In this document: one piece after another, positions 35,780 through 44,126 of the stretch
Numbering within the stretch: the first letter of the stretch is position 1
Layout of the letters: each line of letters starts with the position of its first letter
Source of the DNA: Sporomusa acidovorans
GTDB taxonomy: Bacteria > Bacillota > Negativicutes > Sporomusales > Sporomusaceae
Direction: 5' to 3'
NCBI RefSeq assembly: GCF_900101845.1
Contig: NZ_FNAM01000007.1
Span: 62,001 to 126,000 of the forward strand
Length of the DNA stretch: 64,000 nt
Made by a program: the position numbers and the translations under genes
The notes under the pieces: model-generated
The model's database searches: none
Told to the model about the DNA's origin: nothing
The model's input: only the letters and a program-made list of their open reading frames with translations

Positions 35780-36960
35780 ATACCCGAGTATTGATTGATG
35801 GCAACGGAGCCGCCTCAGAGGGGCTCAGGTTGGCAAAAGTAAAAGTAATTTCCGCTTATCCGATTACGCCGCAAAGTCCGATTTCCGAAAAATTAGCCGA
35901 TTTTACCGTTCAAGGCAAACTAGCTGCTAAGTATATCCGGGTTGAATCAGAGCACAGCGCTATGTGCTGTGCAATCGGCGCCCAGCTTACCGGCGTCCGG
36001 GCGGGGACGGCAACTTCTTCTGTTGGTTTGGCGCTTATGCATGAAGTATTGGGGGTAGCGGCGGGCTGCCGGGTGCCGATCGTTATGCCGGTAGTCAACC
36101 GGTCCCTGGTTAGCCCCTGGAGCTTGTGGTGCGATCATCAGGATGCCATGGCGGAACGAGATAATGGCTGGATGCAGCTTTACGCGGAAAGTGCCCAGGA
36201 AGTACTGGATTTTATTTTTATCGCTTACCGGACGGCAGAAGATGAACGGGTTCAACTACCGGCCATGATCTGTTTGGATGGTTTTTTCCTTTCACATATG
36301 AGCGATGTAGTTTTGCTGCCGGATCAGGCAACTGTCGATGCTTATTTGCCGCCGTATGTTTGTCATAATTTTCACCTTGATCCCAATGATCCCATGTTTA
36401 TTAATAATCTGACGCCTACGCTTGATTATAGCGAAATGAGATATCAGCAGGCCGTAGGTTTCCAGCAGGCGCCGGCGGTGTTAACGGAGGCTATGAGTGA
36501 ATTTAAGAATGTATTTGGCCGCGAATATTCCCTGATTGAGCCTTATCGGTGCGCGGATGCCGCAGCCATCCTGGTGACGCTGGGATCCATGTCCGGTACC
36601 GCTAAATATGTTGTGGATCAGTTGCGGGCCCAGGGAAAGAAAGTTGGGGTTTTGAAAATTACCTCATACCGCCCGTTCCCGGTTGAACAGATCAAACAGG
36701 CAGTAGCGCCTGCCGCCGTAGTCGGGGTTATGGACCGCAGTCCCGGTTATGGTGCGCAAGTGGCGCCGGTAGCTACCGAAGTCCGGGCAGCTCTCGGCGG
36801 CAAGCCGGTGCAAGGCTTTATTGCCGGACTGGGGGGACGCGATATTTCGCCGGCAACTTTTACAACAGCTTTTGAAAAGCTGTTGAGTAACAAAATGACG
36901 CAAGCTGTCGATTGGCTTGATACCAGAGAAAACGCCATGACGATTCGGGAGGTGATGTAA
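35776..36960 (+). CDS. 2-oxoacid:ferredoxin oxidoreductase, alpha subunit
   Basis: 394 residues from ATG 35776, which overlaps the delta stop and has GGAGGAAGGTG upstream. Typical PorA/VorA features: AASEGLRLAKVKVISAYPITPQS-type start (split here by conserved Pro-Ile-Thr-Pro), RVESEHSAMCCAIGA, and the pyruvate-oxidoreductase domain II near GVMDRSPGYGAQ. It provides the substrate-binding half of the active site. The substrate class (pyruvate, branched-chain or aromatic oxoacid) cannot be read with certainty. Confidence 0.9.
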   Translation: MNTRVLIDGNGAASEGLRLAKVKVISAYPITPQSPISEKLADFTVQGKLAAKYIRVESEHSAMCCAIGAQLTGVRAGTATSSVGLALMHEVLGVAAGCRVPIVMPVVNRSLVSPWSLWCDHQDAMAERDNGWMQLYAESAQEVLDFIFIAYRTAEDERVQLPAMICLDGFFLSHMSDVVLLPDQATVDAYLPPYVCHNFHLDPNDPMFINNLTPTLDYSEMRYQQAVGFQQAPAVLTEAMSEFKNVFGREYSLIEPYRCADAAAILVTLGSMSGTAKYVVDQLRAQGKKVGVLKITSYRPFPVEQIKQAVAPAAVVGVMDRSPGYGAQVAPVATEVRAALGGKPVQGFIAGLGGRDISPATFTTAFEKLLSNKMTQAVDWLDTRENAMTIREVM

Positions 36961-36961
36961 G

Positions 36962-37834
36962 ATGTTAGTGATGAAATCAGAAGCCAGAGGCTTAATCGCC
37001 CATGGTGTGAGCGCTTGTGCCGGCTGCGGCCTTGAATTGGCGGCACGGATTATTTTTGATGTAATGGGCGCCAATAGCGTTGTGGTTATCCCGCCCGGCT
37101 GCGCAGCCCTCTTTTCCGGTTATGGCCGGGAAACAGTAACCAAAATACCTGGGTTCCAGGGTAATCTGGAAAGCACTGCCGCTTACGCCGCCGGTATTAA
37201 AGCCGGCTTTGAAATGCAGGGGCGCGGCGACGTTCAGGTCTTTGGCCTTGCCGGTGACGGCGCCACGGTCGATATCGGCCTGCAATCGCTGTCCGGTGCT
37301 CTGGAGCGGCGGGACAAAATACTGTACATTTGCTATGATAACGAGGCTTATATGAATACCGGCATTCAGGGCAGCGGTTCTACGCCGTTAGCGGCCTGGA
37401 CGACGACGACTCCGGGCGGCAAGGGCGTCTATCGCAAAGATATGGTGGGCATTGTGGCGGCACATAAAATTCCTTATGCGGCTACTGCCTCGGTCGGGTA
37501 TGTGGATGACTTGAGGAAAAAAATGGAAAAAGCTAAAGCTGCCACTGCGACAGGACCGGCCTATATTCATGTGCATGCTCCCTGCCCAACCGGCTGGGGA
37601 TCAAAACCGGAACATACGGTTGAGGTTGCTAAAATGGCCGTACAAAGCCTCTGCTGGCCGCTTTATGAAATTGTTAACGGGGTAGAGTATACGGTTACGG
37701 TGCCGGTTAGTAAACCAAAGCCGGTAACCGAATACCTGAAATTGCAGAAACGGTTTAGTGGTGCCGCTGCCAGCCAGGTGGAAAAACTGCAGGCGATGGT
37801 AACGGGCGATTATGAGCAACTGTTGAATAGGTGA
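36962..37834 (+). CDS. 2-oxoacid:ferredoxin oxidoreductase, beta (TPP) subunit
   Basis: 290 residues. TPP-binding motif GDGATVDIGL...YDNEAYMN (~residues 99-130) and cluster cysteines CAGCG near residue 18 and later Cys. Forms the TPP- and 4Fe-4S-binding catalytic subunit. It starts two bases after the alpha stop. The kinase/transacylase genes downstream indicate that the acyl-CoA product is converted to acyl phosphate and ATP. Confidence 0.9.
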   Translation: MLVMKSEARGLIAHGVSACAGCGLELAARIIFDVMGANSVVVIPPGCAALFSGYGRETVTKIPGFQGNLESTAAYAAGIKAGFEMQGRGDVQVFGLAGDGATVDIGLQSLSGALERRDKILYICYDNEAYMNTGIQGSGSTPLAAWTTTTPGGKGVYRKDMVGIVAAHKIPYAATASVGYVDDLRKKMEKAKAATATGPAYIHVHAPCPTGWGSKPEHTVEVAKMAVQSLCWPLYEIVNGVEYTVTVPVSKPKPVTEYLKLQKRFSGAAASQVEKLQAMVTGDYEQLLNR

Positions 37835-37871
37835 ATTTGCTGACTGATTCGGAAGAAGTTTACAAGCGTGT

Positions 37872-37903
37872 ATTCTCCTTGACCTTAAACAGGCCAGGGG
37901 AAT
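37872..37903 (+). other. Intercistronic hairpin between oxidoreductase and kinase genes
   Basis: ATTCTCCTTGACC/GGCCAGGGGAAT stem with loop TTAAACA, without a T-tract; a likely mRNA processing or stability element. Confidence 0.45.
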
Positions 37904-37952
37904 GCAGCGCTTTCTCAATAAAAATCAGAAAATTGGCAAGAGGTGAACTTGT

Positions 37953-39020
37953 TTGAAACTATACAAAATTCTGGTCGTCAACATTGGCTCAACCTCAACA
38001 AAACTGGCCTATTATGAAGACAAAGAATGCAAGCTGAAAACAACGCTGGAACACCCGGTCCACGAATTAGCGGCCTTTGATGATATGATGGACCAGGACC
38101 ATTACCGCCGTGCGGCCATCGAAGCATTTCTCAAGGATAAAGGAATCCAGGTAAGCGAGTTAGACGCTATTAGCTGCCGGGGCGGTCATTCCAAGCCGCT
38201 GGAAGGCGGTGTATACCGTATTAATGAAACGATGCTGGCCCAGCAGGCTTCCGGCCTATATGGCAGGCACCCCGCTGATATCGGTACGAAAATCGCCTAC
38301 CAAATGGCGGCAGAAAATAAACTGTTAGCGGTAGTGGTTGATCCGCCGGTGACGGATGAATTTACCGCGGTTGCCCGTCTGTCCGGTCATCCCGAGTTGC
38401 CGCGTCAAAGCAGATTTCAGGCCCTGAGCCACCGGGCTACCGGCAAAAGGTATGCGCGGGATAACGGTAGAAAATATGAGGAATTAAATTTGGTTATCGC
38501 CCATATGGGCGGCGGAATTACGGTTGCTGTTCACCGTCAGGGAAAAATGATTGATGCTACCAACGGGATTGACGGCGAGGGGCCATTTTCCACTAACCGG
38601 ACCGGCGGCCTGCCGGTGGGAGCGCTGGTCGATTTGTGTTTTTCCGGCCGTTACAGCTATAAAAAAGTCCAAAAAATGATCAATGGCGAGGGGGGGTTAA
38701 CCGCCTATCTTAAGGAAAATGATGTGCGCACGATAGAAGTGAAAGCGGCTACCGACGACTATTACGCTTTGTGCCTGGAAGCAATGATTTATCAGACCTG
38801 TAAGGAAATAGGGGCGATGGCTACCGTGCTGGCAGGCAAGGTTGACGCCATTGTCATCACCGGTGGCATTGCTCATTCCCAAAAAATCATGGCGAAAATC
38901 AAAGAGCGAGTTGGTTTTATTGCGCCGATAACGTTGTATCCTGGTGAAAATGAAATGGATGCGCTGGCATTAGGTGCCTTGGAAGCTATACGGGGTAATG
39001 AACCGATTAAGTCTTTGTAG
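37953..39020 (+). CDS. buk: Butyrate kinase (or branched-chain acyl kinase)
   Basis: 355 residues from a TTG with AGAGGTGA upstream. ASKHA-fold acyl kinase: VNIGSTSTKLAYYE for phosphate binding, SCRGGHSKPLEGGVYRIN, AHMGGGITVAVH and the adenosine motif VITGGIAHS. Converts butyryl or isobutyryl/isovaleryl phosphate plus ADP to acid plus ATP. Upstream oxoacid oxidoreductase and downstream phosphotransacylase make a complete oxoacid-to-ATP pathway. Confidence 0.92.
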   Translation: MKLYKILVVNIGSTSTKLAYYEDKECKLKTTLEHPVHELAAFDDMMDQDHYRRAAIEAFLKDKGIQVSELDAISCRGGHSKPLEGGVYRINETMLAQQASGLYGRHPADIGTKIAYQMAAENKLLAVVVDPPVTDEFTAVARLSGHPELPRQSRFQALSHRATGKRYARDNGRKYEELNLVIAHMGGGITVAVHRQGKMIDATNGIDGEGPFSTNRTGGLPVGALVDLCFSGRYSYKKVQKMINGEGGLTAYLKENDVRTIEVKAATDDYYALCLEAMIYQTCKEIGAMATVLAGKVDAIVITGGIAHSQKIMAKIKERVGFIAPITLYPGENEMDALALGALEAIRGNEPIKSL

Positions 39021-39035
39021 AAAGGAGGATAAAAA

Positions 39036-39941
39036 TTGTTTACTGATTTCCACTGCGCGTTGACCTGGCTTAAGGACAAGCATATTATCAAAAAAGCGGC
39101 TGTGGCGGCTGCTCATGATATCGACGTACTGACCTCGGTTGTTTCCGCCCGGCGGGAAGGAATTCTCGACGCCGTTCTGATTGGCGATGCCGGCAAAATA
39201 AGGAGTTATTTGGAACAGTTAGGTGAGAAAACGGATCAATGGGAGATTGTGGATGAACAGAACGAGGTTCAGGCTGCCCGCCATACGGCCGTGCTGGTTG
39301 CGGAAAAAAAAGTGGATATGCCGATGAAAGGATTACTGCAAACAAGTACATTCCTGAAGGCCCTATTGGATAAAAGTCTGGGACTGATTGCTGAAAATGG
39401 GCTTATTAGCCAGATTACTGTTTTCCATTACCCGCAGGCGAGCCGTTTGATGCTTGTTACGGACTGTGCCATTAATGTTGCGCCGGATTATTCAAAAAAA
39501 CTGAAAATCATGCAAAATGCCGTGAGTTTATGCCACAAGCTCGGTATTGACAAGCCCAAGGTAGCGGTAATCGCCCCGCTGGAATTGGTCAATCCGGATA
39601 TTCAGGCCACTAGTGACGCCGCTATGCTGACGTTAGCCAACATGCGGGGACAAATTAAAAACTGCATTGTCGACGGGCCGTTGGGCTTTGATAATGCGGT
39701 TTCGCTGGCGGCTGCCCGGCATAAAGGGATTGAAAGCAAGGTGGCCGGCTATGCCGACATTTTGCTGATGCCTGATTTAGGCGCAGGCAATATTCTGGAT
39801 AAATCATTGCGGTACTTTGCCGGTTATCAGACTGCCGGGGTAGTAGCAGGGGGCAAAGTTCCCATCATTGCAACTTCCAGAAGTGATTCGGCGGAGAACA
39901 AACTTAATTCCATTGTTCTGTCCGTACTGCAGTCTCTGTAA
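39036..39941 (+). CDS. ptb: Phosphate butyryltransferase
   Basis: 301 residues from a TTG with AAAGGAGG upstream. Phosphotransacylase fold: VSARREGILDAVLIGD, MPMKGLLQTSTFLKALLDK, and VDGPLGFDNAVS near residue 210. Exchanges CoA for phosphate on butyryl-CoA-type substrates, feeding butyrate kinase. It follows buk by 15 bases; the usual clostridial order is ptb-buk, so the order is reversed here. Confidence 0.92.
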   Translation: MFTDFHCALTWLKDKHIIKKAAVAAAHDIDVLTSVVSARREGILDAVLIGDAGKIRSYLEQLGEKTDQWEIVDEQNEVQAARHTAVLVAEKKVDMPMKGLLQTSTFLKALLDKSLGLIAENGLISQITVFHYPQASRLMLVTDCAINVAPDYSKKLKIMQNAVSLCHKLGIDKPKVAVIAPLELVNPDIQATSDAAMLTLANMRGQIKNCIVDGPLGFDNAVSLAAARHKGIESKVAGYADILLMPDLGAGNILDKSLRYFAGYQTAGVVAGGKVPIIATSRSDSAENKLNSIVLSVLQSL

Positions 39942-40043
39942 ATTTGGCAAGAGTCAGGGCTTTAGTAAATAACCCATAACCACAGTACGGGATACGGAGA
40001 TAAAACCCTTAGCCATAGGATCAATCATTAAGGGGGAGAAAAA

Positions 40044-41389
40044 ATGTCAAACGGTACTACGATGACCACGATTAATACAACTGTGGAACGGAAGACCAGG
40101 TATCGGTGGGTTGTGCTGGCGGTTATTTTCCTGTTTTATTTGATTAACTTTGCTGATCGTACAAATCTCGGGGTTGTGCTGCCAATGATTAAAGCAGAAT
40201 TCAACCTAAGCAATTTCGAAGCAGGTTCGTTGATGAGCTTTTTCTTTCTCGGTTATGCCATTACGCAGATACCGGGCGGCTTGTTTATGGGCAAGCATGG
40301 AACCCGGGGGATGGTATCGTTCTCCATTTTAGGATTTTCTATTTTTACCTACCTGATTGGTACATCGGCCAATGCGGTCATGATGAAATGGTTTCGGCTA
40401 GGTCTTGGTCTGTGTGAAGGCCCGAGTCCGGTTGGCGGTTCAGCAACTATTAAAAACTGGTATCCGCCGCAAGAACAGGGAACCGCCGCCGGAGTGTTCA
40501 TGGGGGCCTCATCAGTGGCTTTAATGTCGATACCGCCGATTGCGGTTTGGATCATGGTGAATTACGGCTGGCGGCACGTATTTTATTGGTTTGCTATTCC
40601 GGGGATTATTCTGTCAATTATTTGGTATCTCTTTGTTCACAGTCGTCCGGAAGAGAGCCCTTATTGCAATCAGGCCGAGGTAGATTATATCCGCAATACT
40701 TCAGCTCTAGACATACCCAGGCGGCAAATCGGTCAACCGCAGGTAAATCAATGGGCTGGCTGGATAAGATTATCAGCAGGAAAAAAGTAACCCAGCTGGT
40801 AACGGCGGCTGAAGTTTTCCGGTCCTGGAATGTTTGGGGGCTGGCGGTGACGTATTTTTTCATAGGGTTTGTGACTTATGGGTTTATGACCTGGATACCG
40901 TTGTATCTAGTCAGTGCTAAGGGATTTTCGCTGGTAAAAATGGGTTGGATTGCTTCCGCTCCATGGATTGGGGCGGCGGCCGGAAATTTCCTGGGTGGAG
41001 TCATTGCCGACAAATTACTCGATAAACGGCGCAAGCCGCTGATGATGTTTGGACCGATAAGCTTGGTTGTTATGCTGACTGCGCTGATTCATGTGCCGAA
41101 TGACACTACGCTCTTGTTTATTGTCCTGTTTTTGACCGGCTTTTTTATCAATTTAGCCTGGCCTTGCTATTTCGCCTATCCGATGGGATTTACGACAGGG
41201 GCCACTTACCCGACCGCCATCGCCATTGTTACATCGATCGGCAATCTGAGCGGCTTCTTTTCGCCGATGATCGGCGGCTACCTGTTGGATGTGTATAAAT
41301 CATTTGATGTTGTTTTTATCTTTCTCGGAGCGTGCGGCTTACTCAGCCTGCTGATGTCACTGACCATCAAGGAGCCGTTGCAGGAATGA
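40044..41389 (+). pseudogene. MFS transporter (ACS family), split by a frameshift
   Basis: The first frame (40044-40790) covers membrane segments 1-6 (VLAVIFLFYLINFADRTNLG) and ends at TAA 40788. The second frame covers segments 7-12 to TGA 41389. The loop reading QPQV joins best to SMGWLDKIISRKK if one A has been lost from the AAA at 40745-40747. An A_AAA_AAG heptamer (40781-40787) sits directly before the stop in the right frame for -1 slippage, which would also give a full-length carrier. ACS members import organic acids such as hexuronates and aromatic acids; the neighbouring UbiD gene favours the latter. Confidence 0.85.
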
Positions 41390-41449
41390 TTTCAGTAAGT
41401 TAGCTTAAGGCTGCCCCAAGGTATTATTTTTCTACGAGGAGTGGTAAGA

Positions 41450-42556
41450 ATGAAACCAGCTGCAGAATTATTGCAAGAACGTACAGAGCGGTTGAAAAAA
41501 GCAATTGCGTTAGAAAAAACGGACAGGCCGCCGATTATACTGACCGCAGATGCTTTTCACGCTAACCAGATGGGGGTAAAATTATCCGACTTTTGCTTGC
41601 ATGTGAACGTTTCGCATGAGACTATGTTCAAATCTATCCAGCGCCTGGGTGATGTGGACGGAACAAATGCCGCTTTTAGTGCCGCTAAACTATTTCCACT
41701 CCAATTTTTCACGAAAATGAAACTGCCGGGCCGTGAATTGCCGGACCATACACTCTGGCAGCTTGACGAGCAGGAAATGATGACGGTGGAAGACTATGAC
41801 ACTATTTTGGACAAAGGCTGGGAAGCGTTTAGTCAGGATTATCTGGCTAACCGCCTGAACCTCCCGGTTGCAGCCATGCTGGCAGAGGTAGCCGCGATGC
41901 CGCAGATGATAAAAAGGTTTGAAGACGCCGGCTATCTGGTATACTCCCGCAAGCAAGGACTTACGGTTAATGAGTATCTTAGCGGTGGACGGTCGATGGC
42001 AAAATTTATGCGCGATTTATTCAAAATGCCGGATAAAGTAGAAGCTGTCCTGGACGTGATTTTAGCCGGCCAAGTGGCCGACTATCGGCAGTATGTGCGT
42101 GAGAATAAGCCCCTTGTCGTCTTTATTTCGCCGGCGCGGGGCGCCAGTGAATTCTATTCTCCTAAAATATGGGAAAAATTTGTGTGGAAATATTTGCAGG
42201 CCATTGTGGAGGCCATTGTGGAAGAAGGCGCCTTTGTTGATATTCATATTGACGGCAATTGGGAACGTGATCTTACCTATTTCCGGTCATTGCCGAAAGC
42301 AAAATGTATTTTCGAATCAGACAGTGTCACCAATATTTACAAGATCAAAGAAGTTTTGGGAGATCACATGTGCATCAAGGGAGATGTGCCGGCCGCCCTG
42401 CTGACATTGGGTACGCCTGATGAGGTATACAATTATTGTACTAAGCTGATTAACGATATGGGGTCAGGCTTCATTCTTGCGTCCGGCTGTACCGTACCGC
42501 CGAATGCCAAATTAGAAAATGTGAAAGCCATGATTGCCGCTGCCACCGGCAAGTAG
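41450..42556 (+). CDS. Uroporphyrinogen decarboxylase-family protein (methyltransferase-like)
   Basis: 368 residues from ATG 41450 (GAGGAG upstream). TIM-barrel URO-D family; the C-terminal ASGCTVPPNAKLENVKAM stretch is typical of the MtaA/MtbA-like branch rather than heme-pathway HemE. The usual HxC zinc pair is HID here (VDIHIDGNWE), while the later Cys is present. Corrinoid-linked methyl transfer is possible, for example demethylation of a methoxylated aromatic before UbiD acts, but no corrinoid protein gene is in the window. The gene lies 42 bases upstream of ubiD. Confidence 0.8.
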   Translation: MKPAAELLQERTERLKKAIALEKTDRPPIILTADAFHANQMGVKLSDFCLHVNVSHETMFKSIQRLGDVDGTNAAFSAAKLFPLQFFTKMKLPGRELPDHTLWQLDEQEMMTVEDYDTILDKGWEAFSQDYLANRLNLPVAAMLAEVAAMPQMIKRFEDAGYLVYSRKQGLTVNEYLSGGRSMAKFMRDLFKMPDKVEAVLDVILAGQVADYRQYVRENKPLVVFISPARGASEFYSPKIWEKFVWKYLQAIVEAIVEEGAFVDIHIDGNWERDLTYFRSLPKAKCIFESDSVTNIYKIKEVLGDHMCIKGDVPAALLTLGTPDEVYNYCTKLINDMGSGFILASGCTVPPNAKLENVKAMIAAATGK

Positions 42557-42598
42557 CAGGCGGGTACCAGTCTTTAAAATATTTGGAGGAGTTACTAG

Positions 42599-44092
42599 AT
42601 GGTTAGGCAAGAAAATATACAAATCTTTGATTTACGTTCGGCCCTAGAACGATTGAAACAGCAGCCGGGTGAACTTCTCTATACCGATGAACCCGTGGAC
42701 CCCCAGGCCGAGCTGGCAGGTGTCTATCGTTATATCGGAGCCGGCGGTACGGTTGCGCGACCGACTCGTTTGGGACCGGCCATGATTTTCAATCATGTCA
42801 AGGGCTTTAATAATATTCAGGTATTGATCGGACTGCTCGCCAGCCGCAAGCGGGTGGCAACCCTGCTGGATACTACGCCGGAAAAACTGGCTTTTTGTCT
42901 CATGGAAGCGCTACAAGAACCCCTGGCCCCGGTGACAATCCCCCGGGAGAAAGCCATATGCCAGGAGATTGTGCATCGTGCTGATGAACCGGGTTTTGAC
43001 TTGCGTAAGATCGTACCGGCACCAACTAATACGGAAGAAGACGCCGGTCCCTATATTACCATTGGCATGGCCTATGCTTCTGATCCGGAAACAGGTGATG
43101 CCGATATTACCATCCACCGGTTGTGCATCCAGAGTGCTGACGAAATTTCCATGTATTTTGCACCAGGACGCCACCTGGATGTGTTTCGTAAAAAAGCGGA
43201 AGCTGCCAACCAGCCTTTGCCGCTATCGATTAGTATTGGCGTAGACCCGGCGATTGAAATTTGTGCCTGTTTTGAGCCGCCCACTACGCCCCTGGGGTAT
43301 AATGAGCTGGCGCTTGCCGGCGGTGTGCGCAAACGCCCGGTTGAACTGGCAGATTGTTTGACTGTGCAGGCAAAGGCCATTGCCAATGCGGAGTTTGTCA
43401 TTGAGGGAGAATTACTGCCTAACGTCCGGGTCAGGGAAGACCGGCAGACTATGAGCGGCAAAGCTATGCCGGAGTTTCCCGGCTATACCGGGCCGGCCAA
43501 TCCGGCAATACCGCTTATCAAGGTAAAAGCGGTGACTCACCGCAAGCAGCCCATTATGCAAACGGTGATAGGTCCCAGTGAAGAACATGTCAATTTGGCC
43601 GGCATTCCGACCGAAGCCAGTATTCTGCAGATGGTGGAACGGGCTATGCCGGGCCGGCTGCTCAATGTATACGCGCATTCGGCCGGGGGCGGAAAATATA
43701 TGGCCGTATTGCAATTCAAAAAGAGCGTCCCCAGTGACGAGGGGCGGCAAAGGCAGGCGGCGCTACTGGCATTTGCCGCCTTCTCCGAATTAAAGCATGT
43801 GTTCCTGGTGGATGAAGATGTGGACCCCTTTGACAGCAATGATGTTTTATGGGCCTTAAATACCCGCTATCAGGGGGATGTCAGTACGGTCTTTATTCCC
43901 GGTGTTCGTTGTCACCCTCTGGACCCGTCGCAGGTTCCGGAGTTCAGCACTTCGATCCGCGACACAGGGATTTCTTGCAAAGTGATCTTTGACTGTACGG
44001 TGCCCTATGATCTGAAAGAGCGTTTTCAGCGGGCAAAATTTAAAGAAGTGGATGTACGGCGGTTTGCGCCGACTCTATTGGGAGAAGATTAA
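42599..44092 (+). CDS. UbiD-family prenylated-FMN decarboxylase
   Basis: 497 residues, full length. Recognisable UbiD sequence: ITIHRLCIQ with the active-site Arg, EFVIEGE with Glu, and GYNELALAGG, EFPGYTG near the prFMN pocket. These enzymes reversibly decarboxylate aromatic or unsaturated acids. The LpdD-like gene downstream and the transporter upstream point to a hydroxy-aromatic acid such as gallate, protocatechuate or hydroxybenzoate, though the gene could serve another substrate. A UbiX prenyltransferase is not encoded in the window. Confidence 0.9.
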   Translation: MVRQENIQIFDLRSALERLKQQPGELLYTDEPVDPQAELAGVYRYIGAGGTVARPTRLGPAMIFNHVKGFNNIQVLIGLLASRKRVATLLDTTPEKLAFCLMEALQEPLAPVTIPREKAICQEIVHRADEPGFDLRKIVPAPTNTEEDAGPYITIGMAYASDPETGDADITIHRLCIQSADEISMYFAPGRHLDVFRKKAEAANQPLPLSISIGVDPAIEICACFEPPTTPLGYNELALAGGVRKRPVELADCLTVQAKAIANAEFVIEGELLPNVRVREDRQTMSGKAMPEFPGYTGPANPAIPLIKVKAVTHRKQPIMQTVIGPSEEHVNLAGIPTEASILQMVERAMPGRLLNVYAHSAGGGKYMAVLQFKKSVPSDEGRQRQAALLAFAAFSELKHVFLVDEDVDPFDSNDVLWALNTRYQGDVSTVFIPGVRCHPLDPSQVPEFSTSIRDTGISCKVIFDCTVPYDLKERFQRAKFKEVDVRRFAPTLLGED

Positions 44093-44126
44093 TTCAGCAT
44101 GATAAAAATGGGCAGGAGTGATTCAG

